Below, piece by piece: positions 9,233 through 19,890 of a stretch of DNA of 64,000 nucleotides. Both the position numbers and the translations under genes were made by a program. A model generated the notes under the pieces. The model searched no databases. It was not told the DNA's origin and saw only the letters and a program-made list of their open reading frames with translations. The stretch's first letter is position 1; each line of letters opens with the position of its first letter. Source of the DNA: Methanobacterium sp. ERen5 (GTDB lineage Archaea; Methanobacteriota; Methanobacteria; Methanobacteriales; Methanobacteriaceae); contig CP099988.1 in NCBI GenBank assembly GCA_024167805.1, forward strand, positions 1,620,001 to 1,684,000, written 5' to 3'.

Positions 9233-10456
9233 TTATTCATCAACCAACTGTAATAATGAAGACTGGAGAGACATGATCTTGGCCTGACCATTTCCACCGA
9301 TGAATATTTTACCATTACTTTCAGTGTAGCCCAACACAAGATCAACAAGGTTGGACATATCTTCTGTAACTATGATGGTGCCGCTGTATCCAAAATTAAT
9401 CAAAGCTCCCCTTGCAAATTCTGTGGTATCATCTAAACCTGGAAAAAGAACAACTTCGGTTGGATCTGCCATTGCAACTTCCTTCAAAATGTTGTACCTG
9501 AATTTTTCATTTCTACGGGGTGTTCCAATAATGACAATGTCTGGTTGTGCTTCACTCAAAACTGCGGAGGTTGCATCAGGATTATCTGTTTTACCGATGA
9601 TTATTTCCGAACCATTCAATTTCAAAGTCCGTATTCGGCCTTCAACAGCCTCAAAATTGGATAAAACATTATTAATTAATACAGGTTCCACCCCTAAAAT
9701 AGTGGCAACTTTAAATGCTCCAGATGCATTTTCTTGATTGAATCTTCCGAATAATTTCAGATCTCTGACTTCAGCATCAAAGTACTTGACATTTTTAGAT
9801 TTACATCCCTTAAGCATGGGATCGTTACCATTTAACACGACCTGATCCACATCCTCCAGGAACTTATCAACTGAACTTCGATAGTTTTCCATGGATTGGT
9901 GGTGCTCCATATGATCGTATCCCATGTTTGTTACAAGTACCATGTCAAAGTCAAAGATACGGGATGCGAAATCAAGGGTCATGTCACAAACCTCCACGAT
10001 CATGACATCGTAGTCTGATTCATTTGCTTGGATTGTTAGTTGGGTGTAACCATCAAAACCACCACCAGCATTTCCACCCATTAAAACTTTGTAACCTGCT
10101 TCAACCAGGATCTCATTTAACATGTGGCAGGATGTTGTTTTTCCATTGGTACCTGTGACACCAATGGTGAAAATAGATTTATGCCCCTTTAAAACATCTG
10201 AGAACAGTTTGTTTTTCCCCACAATCTGATTAATAGCACTTTTATTCCAAAGGCTTGGACTTAAAACCACACAATCAGATGCATCTACTTTAGTTTTATC
10301 ATGAAATCCAAGATCAACATCAAGATCACTTGATTTGAATTCAGATAGATCTAAACTTTGATCGAGATCTGATGCGTAAACATGAGCCCCATATTCAAGA
10401 AGAGCTTTAACTGATTTTTTACCTTCTATTCCAAGTCCTAAAACTGCAACTTTCAT
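9233..10456 (-). CDS. Mur ligase family protein
   Basis: About 407 residues. The N-terminus is a Rossmann-like domain (MKVAVLGLGIEGKKS), the centre carries the ATP loop GVTGTNGKTT, then VTNMGYDHMEHH for the magnesium and phosphate site, and the C-terminal domain contains GRIRTLKLNG and TDNPDATSAV. This order is that of MurC/MurD-type amide ligases. In this lineage such proteins take part in pseudomurein peptide or related ligation; the specific substrate is unknown. It lies 43 kb from the main wall cluster, between an unknown exported protein and hypD. ATG 10456 fits the Rossmann start better than ATG 10486. Confidence 0.8.
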   Translation of the reverse strand: MKVAVLGLGIEGKKSVKALLEYGAHVYASDLDQSLDLSEFKSSDLDVDLGFHDKTKVDASDCVVLSPSLWNKSAINQIVGKNKLFSDVLKGHKSIFTIGVTGTNGKTTSCHMLNEILVEAGYKVLMGGNAGGGFDGYTQLTIQANESDYDVMIVEVCDMTLDFASRIFDFDMVLVTNMGYDHMEHHQSMENYRSSVDKFLEDVDQVVLNGNDPMLKGCKSKNVKYFDAEVRDLKLFGRFNQENASGAFKVATILGVEPVLINNVLSNFEAVEGRIRTLKLNGSEIIIGKTDNPDATSAVLSEAQPDIVIIGTPRRNEKFRYNILKEVAMADPTEVVLFPGLDDTTEFARGALINFGYSGTIIVTEDMSNLVDLVLGYTESNGKIFIGGNGQAKIMSLQSSLLQLVDE

Positions 10457-10554
10457 TTTATTTTTCCATAGAATAATTGAGTCCATTTTATTTAAAAAAA
10501 TATTAAGATCATTTAATATAAGTCAACATACTGAGTTTAGTTTATACTTATTTT

Positions 10555-10579
10555 TATCTATTTGTATTTACAATAGATA
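10555..10579. promoter_or_regulatory. Inverted repeat upstream of hypD
   Basis: Perfect 8-base arms TATCTATT and AATAGATA are separated by 9 bases. They lie about 90 bases before the hypD start, just downstream of a TTTATACTTATTTTTA TATA-like tract. This could be an operator; no regulator is identified. Confidence 0.3.
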
Positions 10580-10667
10580 TAATACAAAACCAATTAAAAA
10601 AGATGAACTAGTACGACATGGATTTTATTCAGTCCAGTTCACATTAAACTTATCATGGTGTATAGTA

Positions 10668-11726
<1,059 letters not shown>

Positions 11727-11754
11727 ACAAACATACAAAGAGGAGAATCTAAAC

Positions 11755-12420
11755 TTGATTAAAGTACTGGCCACAGATGTTGACGGAACAATCACAGATA
11801 AAAGTAGAAGAGGTTGTCTAAGCGCCATAGAGACCATACACCGTGTTGAAGATATGGGGATACCAGTTATTATCGTAACTGGTAATATTTCATGTTTTAC
11901 AAATGCATTAAGCACATTTCTATCCACCTCTGGAGGAATTGTGGCTGAAAATGGTGGGGTGATAGAATCCAACGGTAAAACCGAAATTTTGGGGAATTAC
12001 AAACTTTGTAACGATGCTTATGAATACCTCAAAGCAGAACTGCCTGTTGAAAAGGTTCAAAACTCAAATTTAAGGGTGTCTGAAATAGCCTTAACCCGAA
12101 AGGTGCCTGTAACGACTATTAAGAATGTTCTTAAGAATCATCCTGTGGAAGTGTATGACAGCAAGTTTGCAATACACATAACCGATCCTGAAGTGAATAA
12201 GGGATCTTCATTACTCAAGGTTACAGAGGCATTGGGTTTTAAGCCAGAAGAAATAATGGCAGTTGGAGACAGTGAAAATGACATGGAATTTTTATCTGCA
12301 GCAGGATTGAAAATTGCAGTGTCCAATGCTAATGATGAACTCAAAGGCATTGCAGATTATGTGACAAAAAAAGCTCATGGAGATGGATTTAAAGAAGCTG
12401 TTGAGAGATTTATCTTGTAA
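11755..12420 (+). CDS. Phosphoglycolate phosphatase, archaeal HAD type
   Basis: About 221 residues. HAD-superfamily hydrolase with the nucleophile motif DVDGTIT at the N-terminus, a TGN motif II, and AVGDSENDMEF motif IV near the C-terminus. The cap is of the Cof/archaeal phosphoglycolate phosphatase (C2) type. It hydrolyses 2-phosphoglycolate in the family. I choose TTG 11755, nine bases after AGGAG; the upstream in-frame ATG at 11650 lies within hypD and would add 35 unrelated residues. Probably cotranscribed with hypD by proximity only. Confidence 0.88.
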   Translation: MIKVLATDVDGTITDKSRRGCLSAIETIHRVEDMGIPVIIVTGNISCFTNALSTFLSTSGGIVAENGGVIESNGKTEILGNYKLCNDAYEYLKAELPVEKVQNSNLRVSEIALTRKVPVTTIKNVLKNHPVEVYDSKFAIHITDPEVNKGSSLLKVTEALGFKPEEIMAVGDSENDMEFLSAAGLKIAVSNANDELKGIADYVTKKAHGDGFKEAVERFIL

Positions 12421-12505
12421 AAAAATAGATTAAGAATCCCAAAAGAGTTAGTTTAATGTTTCTTAAATTTTTTCTTTAAGTATAGTTTTTCGAGGTGTAA
12501 AAAAG

Positions 12506-13810
12506 ATGATGCATGATGTAGCAAACCAAACACTTGATCTAGCCCTAAAATATACGGATCAAGCAGAGGTATATGTTGAAAAGGAAGAAGGAGTAGATGT
12601 TGACATCAAGAATGATAATGTCGACTTTGCCAAGGAAGCCTTCACATTTGGTGTTGGTGTGAGAGTCATAGTTGATGGTAGAATGGGATTTTCATACACA
12701 ACCAACACAGACAGCCTTGAAGAAACTGTTAAAAATGCAATTTTCAATGCAAAATCCAATGAAATAGATGAAAACTTTTCATTTGCCCCCAATTCAAAGT
12801 ATCCTAAGATCAAAGATATTTATGACCCAAAAATTGAATATCTGGAACTTGAGGAAATTATTGATGTTGCCAAAATCATGCTCAAAACAGTTGTTGAAGA
12901 AAAATGCGAACCCACATCCGGAGGTTTTTCAACAGGATACAGCAAGTTGATAATGGCAAATTCAGAAGGAGCAGTTGCCAAAGATGTTTCATCAATATTC
13001 ACAGGTTACATGGCAGTCAATGCAGATGATGGAGCTGCAGTGTCCACAGCCAGTGAATCTGATTCTTCAAGGTTCATGAACATTGATCCTGAAAGCATTG
13101 CCCTAAAAGCATGTGAAATAGCAAAAAAATCAAGGAAAGGCCAAACAATAAACACTGGAGATATTTCTGTAGTTCTGGATCATCATGCAGCTGCAGGTTT
13201 GCTTGGAACATTCTACGGTGCATTCAATGCAGACAACATTCAAAGGGGCAGATCAGTATATGCAGACAAGGTCGGACAACAAGTAGTATCCAGTTCCCTA
13301 AGCATCTATGATGATGGAACATTATCTGGAGGACTTCAAAGTGCCACCTGTGATGGTGAGGGAGTTCCAAGTCAAAAAACTGCTCTGATAGAAGATGGAA
13401 TCCTTAAAAACTTTTTATACGATATTTACACAGCCAACAAGGGAAAGGTAGAATCCACAGGAAATGGTATGAGAAGTTCATATGGAGATGTTCCTGCAGT
13501 GGGTTTAACCAATTTCATCTTAGACTTCAATGAAGTGAACCCAATTTCAGATCTGAAAGAGGGAGTACTTGTCACAGATGTTTTAGGAGCACACACAGCA
13601 AACCCAATATCTGGAGACTTCTCAGTTGAAGCTATGAACGCATTTAAAATAGAAAATGGTGAAGTAACATATCCAGTTAAAAAGGCAATGTTATCAGGTA
13701 ATGTGTTTGAAGCCATGGGAATAGCATCAGCAACAGAATCAGAGAAACGAAGCATAGGACCATTTGTAATCCCAAGGATACTGGTTGAAAAGTTAAGGGT
13801 TGTTGGATAA
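12506..13810 (+). CDS. TldD/PmbA family protein (PmbA/TldE-like)
   Basis: 434 residues, the usual size of the family. TldD-TldE is a heterodimeric metalloprotease acting on small or unfolded peptides. This protein lacks the HExxxH zinc motif of the catalytic TldD subunit, having only DHHAAAGLLG in the corresponding region. That makes it the PmbA/TldE-type partner. Other family signs are FGVGVRVIVDGRMGFSYT near residue 55 and the C-terminal GDFSVEAMNAFKIENGE. Double ATG at 12506 after GAGGTG. The TldD partner is not in this window. Confidence 0.88.
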   Translation: MMHDVANQTLDLALKYTDQAEVYVEKEEGVDVDIKNDNVDFAKEAFTFGVGVRVIVDGRMGFSYTTNTDSLEETVKNAIFNAKSNEIDENFSFAPNSKYPKIKDIYDPKIEYLELEEIIDVAKIMLKTVVEEKCEPTSGGFSTGYSKLIMANSEGAVAKDVSSIFTGYMAVNADDGAAVSTASESDSSRFMNIDPESIALKACEIAKKSRKGQTINTGDISVVLDHHAAAGLLGTFYGAFNADNIQRGRSVYADKVGQQVVSSSLSIYDDGTLSGGLQSATCDGEGVPSQKTALIEDGILKNFLYDIYTANKGKVESTGNGMRSSYGDVPAVGLTNFILDFNEVNPISDLKEGVLVTDVLGAHTANPISGDFSVEAMNAFKIENGEVTYPVKKAMLSGNVFEAMGIASATESEKRSIGPFVIPRILVEKLRVVG

Positions 13811-13970
13811 AAAAAATATGATCATGATCCTGTGGGACTCTAAAGCAAAGTATTTGAAAGCTTAAGAATCTCCAAACTTTTTTCAAAAAACCATCAATTA
13901 AATGGCCAGGAACTTAAAGGTTCAGCCCCACTCTTTTTTTAAATAGATTGAACTCGATCACTACCAAACT

Positions 13971-14105
13971 ATGATGTTGGAAGCAGTCAATGAGATAGTT
14001 AAAATTAATGAAAACTACAAATTTACAAGAAGAACACCAGAACAAGCCAAAAACTATATCAAAAAAAATTTAGAAACTAAGAATTTGAATTTAGAGAAAT
14101 TTTAG
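13971..14105 (+). CDS. Small hypothetical protein, 44 residues
   Basis: Short open frame MMLEAVNEIVKI..., strongly charged, predicted mostly helical, ending 11 bases before the next small gene. There is no convincing ribosome site before the ATG. Coding composition (Lys, Asn, Glu-rich) resembles the neighbours. It may be a real small protein or an upstream peptide of the gene at 14117. Confidence 0.35.
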   Translation: MMLEAVNEIVKINENYKFTRRTPEQAKNYIKKNLETKNLNLEKF

Positions 14106-14116
14106 GGGTAACGATC

Positions 14117-14332
14117 ATGGAAATGAAAGAACTGGAAATCCAAATATTTGATGACCTTAAAGGGGATTATGAGGGTATAGAAAAAATTACAATGGAATCT
14201 GAACAAGAATTTCTGGTCTTTGCAGATGATGAAACACTTTGGAACATTTTTGAAGACATGATAAACGAATTCAGTTCCATAGAATTGGATGCAGAGAAGG
14301 GAGAAACTCATTTTTTAAGGATACAGATTTAA
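14117..14332 (+). CDS. Hypothetical acidic small protein, 71 residues
   Basis: 71 residues, acidic, with alternating predicted strand and helix (ELEIQIFDDL, FLVFADDETLW, IFEDMINEF, THFLRIQI). AGGGG lies 8 bases before ATG 14117. I recognise no family. It sits alone with the 44-residue frame between the PmbA gene and the zinc-ribbon membrane protein. Confidence 0.55.
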   Translation: MEMKELEIQIFDDLKGDYEGIEKITMESEQEFLVFADDETLWNIFEDMINEFSSIELDAEKGETHFLRIQI

Positions 14333-14554
14333 TGTTGAGACCCAAAAAAATTTGAACACTTTTTAGCGATCCAAAATCGAATTTTCATGTATTGTATTGA
14401 ATATATTCAATATTTATTTTAAAACATACCCTTTAACTTCTTAAAAACTCTAAACAAGGACTTGAAGTGTAAGCATTTATAAACAACGAATAATATAATA
14501 TAATTTAATAGTAATGCTTTGCTTTTTGTAATATTGAAGATCATGTGATACGCT

Positions 14555-14956
14555 ATGATTTGTGAAAACTGTGGTGCTGAGATAAGGAACAGAGAAAATT
14601 ACTGTCCAAACTGTGGAATGGAAGTAATAAGCCCCTACAACAAATCAATAAAAGCCAGATACATGGCAGGGGAATACACAGAAGATCAAGGAAATTATTA
14701 TTCAAGAAAAAAGCGTTCTAGAAGTGAAGAGGTTTATGTTGAAGAAACTGAGCCGCAGGTTTTGAAGGAAACTGAGCCGGAATTAGTTGAAGAATATTAC
14801 GAGCCAGAACCCAAAGAAATTGAAGAGGAGGGTGGCGTTTCGGTTCTCACGGTTATAATACTATTTTTGATAGTGGCCCTTTTATTTGGATTTGTAATTG
14901 GAATACTGATTTTCTCAGGATTCTTACACTCTCTACCCGGATTTTCTAAGCTTTAA
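14555..14956 (+). CDS. Zinc-ribbon protein with C-terminal membrane segment
   Basis: 133 residues. An N-terminal zinc ribbon (CENCGAEI at residues 3-10, CPNCGMEV at 17-24) is followed by a basic and then Glu/Pro-rich linker with ETEP repeats, and one strongly hydrophobic helix at about residues 97-122. The topology suggests a tail-anchored cytoplasmic zinc ribbon, a common architecture in Methanobacteriales with no assigned function. A TATA-like TTTATAAA near 14477 precedes the gene by about 75 bases. Confidence 0.75.
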   Translation: MICENCGAEIRNRENYCPNCGMEVISPYNKSIKARYMAGEYTEDQGNYYSRKKRSRSEEVYVEETEPQVLKETEPELVEEYYEPEPKEIEEEGGVSVLTVIILFLIVALLFGFVIGILIFSGFLHSLPGFSKL

Positions 14957-15019
14957 TATAAATTTTGAATTGAATATTCATTTTGAATGTTTTCCCAGTA
15001 TTTATAAAAAATGGGGGTT

Positions 15020-16291
15020 TTAGGAAATTTTATCCAAACAGTTGTTTAAAATGAAACTTCCACCTTCAATTCTTCTTGTGAGTTCTGCTGTTAATTCTCG
15101 TGCCCTTTTTATGTCGGATTGTCTGCAAATAATTGGCATATCATAAGTTTTATTTTCTATATCAAAACTCACACTACCAGTTTCCATTATGAATGCTTGA
15201 TTTGGACAGGAGTGCACGCACATTCCGCAGCCGAAACATTTTTTCAGGTTCAAATTATCTGAATAGGCCCCTGTTGGACATCTTTCCCTCACAACACAGT
15301 TCTCACATTTAACACATTTCTCAGGATGATAAACAGGTCTTTCATCAGAATTATCCCACACTTCTCCATAGTTGGTTGAGGATAAAACACTGTGTCTACC
15401 TCGAATATCTGTAATTGGGAGAACTATGTCCCTGTTTAATATGAATGTTTCTTTGAAGATTTCACTATCAAGTACTGGTATGGCACATGCAACACTGTCA
15501 AATACTTCGGGACCTGCTCCTGTTTGGAATCCTCCAAAGAAATGAGGATCCATCTGCTTCATATCTCCAGTGATCATTAAGTTAGGTTTTTCAGGACTGC
15601 TACGAGTTCCACTTCCTATGATAATACTTTCAGCTCCATTTAATAGTATTTTAGACCCTGCACAAATGGTTTTCATAACAGGATCGTTTTGTAATGGATT
15701 GAGCTGACCACAGCCAGAGATAGATAATCCTTTAAACGGACCTTCCATATCTACAGCATGGAATATTGATGAGATCAATTCTTCTGATGGATTGGTGAAT
15801 GAGTTATAATTCTTAAATGCCATTCTTGTACCTAGCATCTGAGCAGTACCTATATCATCCACGGTAACAGTTTTTTTGAAGGTTTTTCCATCTATGGATT
15901 CTACTTCCACTTCAATATCATTCCCTGCAACAATATCCTTAAAGAGGAAACCTCCACCATATTTTTCATCTTCACTACTGTGTGATGTTCCATATATGAC
16001 CAGATCAACTGATCCAAGCCATTCATTAGGACAAGGCCCAGGAAAACCTGGAACGCCATTTAAACTGATTTTGTTGGCTTTTTTAAATGCACCAGGATCT
16101 GAAACAGGAACATGGAGCACTGCGGCAGTTCCAGACATGATACCACATGTTCCTGTGGTAACAACATCTACATCTTCTGCCTTGGGTGTCTCACCCTCTT
16201 TGATAAGGTTTGATATTTCCTCTGCGCTTAGCACGTTGGCATTTCCAGCTTTAATTTTTTTATTAATTTCTTCCACACTGCGGATCTTCAA
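15020..16291 (-). CDS. DUF39 (COG1900) sulfurtransferase-like protein with two 4Fe-4S clusters
   Basis: 423 residues. The first 310 residues are DUF39/COG1900, with TTGTCGIMSGTAA, the FPGPCPNEWLG segment and SGCGQLNPLQ carrying conserved cysteines. The C-terminus is a two-cluster ferredoxin domain (CVKCENCVVRERCP and CFGCGMCVHSCP). This is the architecture labelled methanogenesis marker 16. Characterised COG1900 proteins insert sulfide into aspartate semialdehyde to make homocysteine, and a related member is implicated in converting sulfoacetaldehyde to coenzyme M. Which reaction applies here cannot be decided from sequence. The start is TTG 16291, eight bases after GGAG. Confidence 0.85.
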   Translation of the reverse strand: MKIRSVEEINKKIKAGNANVLSAEEISNLIKEGETPKAEDVDVVTTGTCGIMSGTAAVLHVPVSDPGAFKKANKISLNGVPGFPGPCPNEWLGSVDLVIYGTSHSSEDEKYGGGFLFKDIVAGNDIEVEVESIDGKTFKKTVTVDDIGTAQMLGTRMAFKNYNSFTNPSEELISSIFHAVDMEGPFKGLSISGCGQLNPLQNDPVMKTICAGSKILLNGAESIIIGSGTRSSPEKPNLMITGDMKQMDPHFFGGFQTGAGPEVFDSVACAIPVLDSEIFKETFILNRDIVLPITDIRGRHSVLSSTNYGEVWDNSDERPVYHPEKCVKCENCVVRERCPTGAYSDNLNLKKCFGCGMCVHSCPNQAFIMETGSVSFDIENKTYDMPIICRQSDIKRARELTAELTRRIEGGSFILNNCLDKIS

Positions 16292-16551
16292 TTTAATATC
16301 TCCACTAAACTCTTTTCTTATTAGATGTAATGTATAAAAAATATATTTCCTAAAACATATTCATGGTTTAAATTCCATTTTAAGTAAATATGTTTAATGT
16401 TCTGTTATTAAGGCTTTAAATTTTGAAGGTACTGATAAAAAAAATTTTAGATTAAATATTTCATATTTAGCAGTTCTTTTATCAGCCTAGAACTTTTTCA
16501 TGATAGGAATGATTTTTAAATCAAAAAAATAAAAATTGGCTAATTTGGGGT

Positions 16552-16728
16552 TTATCTAACTCTTCCCATGCCGGAATACTGTCTGTAACCTCCGCCAATG
16601 ATCCAGAGTATCAGTGCACCAACAACACCGTATTTAATGGGATAAAAACCAAAAACACCTAATAAAAGTACTATAAGTCCCACAACACCCATGATGTATA
16701 GTATAAAATTTATTTGATTTTCTTCCAT
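16552..16728 (-). CDS. Small two-helix membrane protein, 58 residues
   Basis: 58 residues starting MEENQINFILYIMG, with hydrophobic helices at about residues 7-29 and 33-46 and a short basic tail (RQYSGMGRVR). A strong GGAGG lies 10 bases before ATG 16728, so it is very probably translated. No family recognised. It stands alone between the DUF39 gene and alaS. Confidence 0.65.
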   Translation of the reverse strand: MEENQINFILYIMGVVGLIVLLLGVFGFYPIKYGVVGALILWIIGGGYRQYSGMGRVR

Positions 16729-16866
16729 ATTTTGTTTTCCTCCAAATTTTACATTTTAATGCTCACATAATCTTATTATAATCATGGAAATTTATATTCT
16801 TCGTGTTATGGAAAAAATGGGTGGAGTGTGGATGAAAGTTTGTTTTCCACAGTTTGATAATTCTGT

Positions 16867-19584
16867 TTAACCACTTTTCAAGATTTCTTTGATGGTTTTA
16901 AGTGCAGAATTTAGAGCTTCTTCCATCTTGTCATGGTTTTTACCAGCACCCTGTGCAAGGTTTGGTCTTCCACCTCCACCTCCACCTAACAGGGCAGCTG
17001 CGTCCTTGATAATACTGTTTATTTTCAAACCCCTGTCAAGGGCTTTGGTAGAGGAGCCCCCTACGATCTTACCTTCGGTGTTTCCAACCACAACCACGTC
17101 AACTCCATTCACATCTTCAGTCATGTCTGTGACGATTCCAATGAGTTCGTTCATATCTGCATCCATGAGTTGGGTGAGTACAGTGAGATCAGATATTTCA
17201 ACTGCCAGATCCCTTATGCTTCCAACTTTGAGGGTAGCAATTTCATCCTTGAGTTTGGTGTTCTCATTTTTGTATGCCTTCCATTCCTTGAAAAATCTTT
17301 CACAGGTTTTTGGAAGTTGTTCAAGTGGCACCTTGAAGATCTCACTGCTTTCTTTGAGTATTTCATCGTTCCTTTGAACCGCATCTATGGCAGATTTTCC
17401 AGCTGAGAACTCGAGCCTTTCAACTCCATCCTGAATTCTTTCGGTTCTGGTAATTTTTATCAGACCAATTTCGCCCGTGTATTTAACATGTGTACCTGCA
17501 CAAGCTTGAACATCAATTTCATCTATTTTAACTGTTCTGATATTTGCACCTGGAACCACACCTCCCTGGTAAAGTTTGAATCCGTACTTTTTCTCTGCCT
17601 TGGTACGGTTCATCCAGGTGGTGTGTACCTGATAATTGTTCATAACATAACTGTTGGCAATCTTCTCGATCTCCCTGAGTTCACTGATACTGATACGTTT
17701 GTAGTGTGAAAGATCGATCCTTGACTTTTTAACTCCCTTTTGTGCCCCTGCCTGCCAAATATGATTTCCCAGAACTTCACGTGCAGCGGCCACTATTAAA
17801 TGGGTTGCGGTGTGGTTTTGGGTGAGTGAAGTTCTTCTCTCAGGATCTATGCTTCCTGTAATCCGGGATCCAGTAAATGATTTGAGTTTTTCAATATCTT
17901 CAGGTTCCATCCTGTGTAAAACAACACCCTGAATTTTTTCAACACTTAAAACATTATATTTTTCCTTATTACCCTTAACCCTTATGTATCCAATGTCTGA
18001 TGGTTGTCCTCCACCTTCAGGATAGAATATGGTACGATCCAGAACTACGTTGTTTTCATAAAATCCTAGAAGTCCGGCTTCAAACTCTGTTTTACGACTG
18101 TGTTCATAGAATACGAGTTCTGTTTCAATGAACTTGATTTCGATGTCCTGTTTTTTATCTTTCTTCTCTGCTTCATGTTCCTCTGCAACCAAAGTGTAAA
18201 AATTGTCTGGAACAGCGGCATTAAAGTTTTCTTCGGAGGCGATTTCTTCGATGGTTTCAGGAGGCATTCCATGGGAATCATACAACTTTATCAAAGTTTC
18301 AACTGGAATCTCTTCAAGCTTTTCATTCTTAAGATCCTGGATAGTTTTCTTAACCAACTGTCTTCCCTTTGAAACAGTTTTGGTGTAACGCTTTTCTTCG
18401 AGGGTCACCACATTTAATATGTGCTGTTTTCGTTCTTCGATCTCTGGATAGGTTTTAGATAAAAATTCCAGTTGAATTTCCATTATGTCTCCAAGGGATT
18501 CCTTCAACCCAAGATCTTTCATGAAACGTATGGTTCTTCGAAGTATGAGTCTGGCTAAATAGCCTTCCTTCACATTTGATGGAATGACACCATCTGTAAG
18601 CATGAAGCACAAGCAGCGGGTGTGATCCGCAATAACGTACACAGCTTCCATGGGTTCGGTGGCTTTTTTCAGTTCTTCCATGGTAATTCCAAGCTTCTCT
18701 GCCACCCTCCGTCGAAGCTCTTTTAAATCTGCAATGTCTTCGATATCCATCATTCCAGCGATTCTAGCATTTTCAGCCAGTACAGCTTCATTTAACTCAA
18801 CGCCTGCAAGTTCTTTTATCTGGCTTATCACAGGACCAAAGGATGCATCGTAGGCAGTGGGTGTGCCTTGGGATATCCATGCAAATCTTTCCAGACCATA
18901 TCCAGTGTCCACAATTTTCAGTGGAATTTCCTTCAAACCATCTTCTGTGGTTTTGTACTGTATGAAAACCAGTGTTGCAAGCTCCACTCCCCTGACACAT
19001 ATCTCGTAACAGGGCCCAGCATTTCCACCGCCTTCCCACCATGATTCTATATAGGTTATTTCGGATGGATCAATTCCTATGTGTTCTATGAAGTCATGAC
19101 AATATTTCACTGTTTCATCTTTCCAGTAAACCTCATCATCAGGTTGGTTAAATGCATGATGTGCTCCCATTGTAAAACAGGTCATGTGTCTGCCAGTTCT
19201 TCCGACGTTATCAACATCGTTCAATCTGATGGATGGTTGTGCTATAACCAATGGATTGGCTGGAGGCTCAACTAGGCCCGAAGTTACCCACGGCTGAAAA
19301 TCATAGATGGATGCTCCAACAAGAAAAACATCATCTCTCCATCTTTTGGCAAGCACAGGATACCTTGTTATTGGTGTGTGACCTCTTTCCTTGAAAAAAT
19401 CATTGAACTCCTTCTGGATCTGGTAGAGATCATATTTTACGGAGGTTGCAGGATTTCCTATGAATTCATAGCTGTCGCAGGGTGCATCTCCACAGGTAGA
19501 TCTTTCACCTATCGACCAAAAGTCGTTTCCACAAGTTTCACATGTTTTTTTAGTATATCCTAATTCTTCTAATTGGCGAGACAT
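16867..19584 (-). CDS. alaS: Alanyl-tRNA synthetase
   Basis: 905 residues, archaeal-type AlaRS. An N-terminal Cys-rich region (CETCGNDFW...CGDAPC) precedes the class II catalytic core. The editing domain has HTATHLI and the distal CAGTH zinc-site motif, and the C-terminal domain ends with the Gly-rich LGGGGGGRPNLAQG segment. It charges tRNA-Ala and clears Ser/Gly mischarging. ATG 19584 (MSRQLEEL) is chosen over an in-frame start 18 bases upstream because archaeal AlaRS begins this way. The gene stands alone before the ribosomal block. Confidence 0.96.
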   Translation of the reverse strand: MSRQLEELGYTKKTCETCGNDFWSIGERSTCGDAPCDSYEFIGNPATSVKYDLYQIQKEFNDFFKERGHTPITRYPVLAKRWRDDVFLVGASIYDFQPWVTSGLVEPPANPLVIAQPSIRLNDVDNVGRTGRHMTCFTMGAHHAFNQPDDEVYWKDETVKYCHDFIEHIGIDPSEITYIESWWEGGGNAGPCYEICVRGVELATLVFIQYKTTEDGLKEIPLKIVDTGYGLERFAWISQGTPTAYDASFGPVISQIKELAGVELNEAVLAENARIAGMMDIEDIADLKELRRRVAEKLGITMEELKKATEPMEAVYVIADHTRCLCFMLTDGVIPSNVKEGYLARLILRRTIRFMKDLGLKESLGDIMEIQLEFLSKTYPEIEERKQHILNVVTLEEKRYTKTVSKGRQLVKKTIQDLKNEKLEEIPVETLIKLYDSHGMPPETIEEIASEENFNAAVPDNFYTLVAEEHEAEKKDKKQDIEIKFIETELVFYEHSRKTEFEAGLLGFYENNVVLDRTIFYPEGGGQPSDIGYIRVKGNKEKYNVLSVEKIQGVVLHRMEPEDIEKLKSFTGSRITGSIDPERRTSLTQNHTATHLIVAAAREVLGNHIWQAGAQKGVKKSRIDLSHYKRISISELREIEKIANSYVMNNYQVHTTWMNRTKAEKKYGFKLYQGGVVPGANIRTVKIDEIDVQACAGTHVKYTGEIGLIKITRTERIQDGVERLEFSAGKSAIDAVQRNDEILKESSEIFKVPLEQLPKTCERFFKEWKAYKNENTKLKDEIATLKVGSIRDLAVEISDLTVLTQLMDADMNELIGIVTDMTEDVNGVDVVVVGNTEGKIVGGSSTKALDRGLKINSIIKDAAALLGGGGGGRPNLAQGAGKNHDKMEEALNSALKTIKEILKSG

Positions 19585-19890
19585 GATAATCAACGTTAAC
19601 AATCTTTTAATTACATTTTTTTATTGACTCGTTAAATAAAGATTTAAATCCCAATATTTGGATGTAAAGATCTATTTTTAGAGATTCATTAAAACAGTCA
19701 TTTCAATTCAATGATCTAGTTGATCTTAATTTGATAAAAACTTGTTTAAATAGTTTTGAAAAAGCAAAAAATACAGTTTGAACAATAAAATTAAGGGGAT
19801 GCAAATGATTAATTGAAATTTAAAAATAAAAATTAAGAAAGGATTCGGACCATTAAAACTGATTTTAAAGATCCGAAAAAAGAAAAGAAT
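19585..19890. other. Intergenic region between rpl12 and alaS
   Basis: No gene. On the minus strand it carries the 3' end of rpl12 and the alaS promoter, with GGGATTTAAATC near 19640-19655 as a TATA-like candidate. A short inverted pair TTCGGA (19844-19849) and TCCGAA (19872-19877) just after the rpl12 stop may form a weak hairpin. Confidence 0.35.

Noticed and set aside
16889..17377. Plus-strand open frames inside alaS, carB and similar genes
   Set aside because: Shadow frames opposite conserved coding sequence without ribosome sites.
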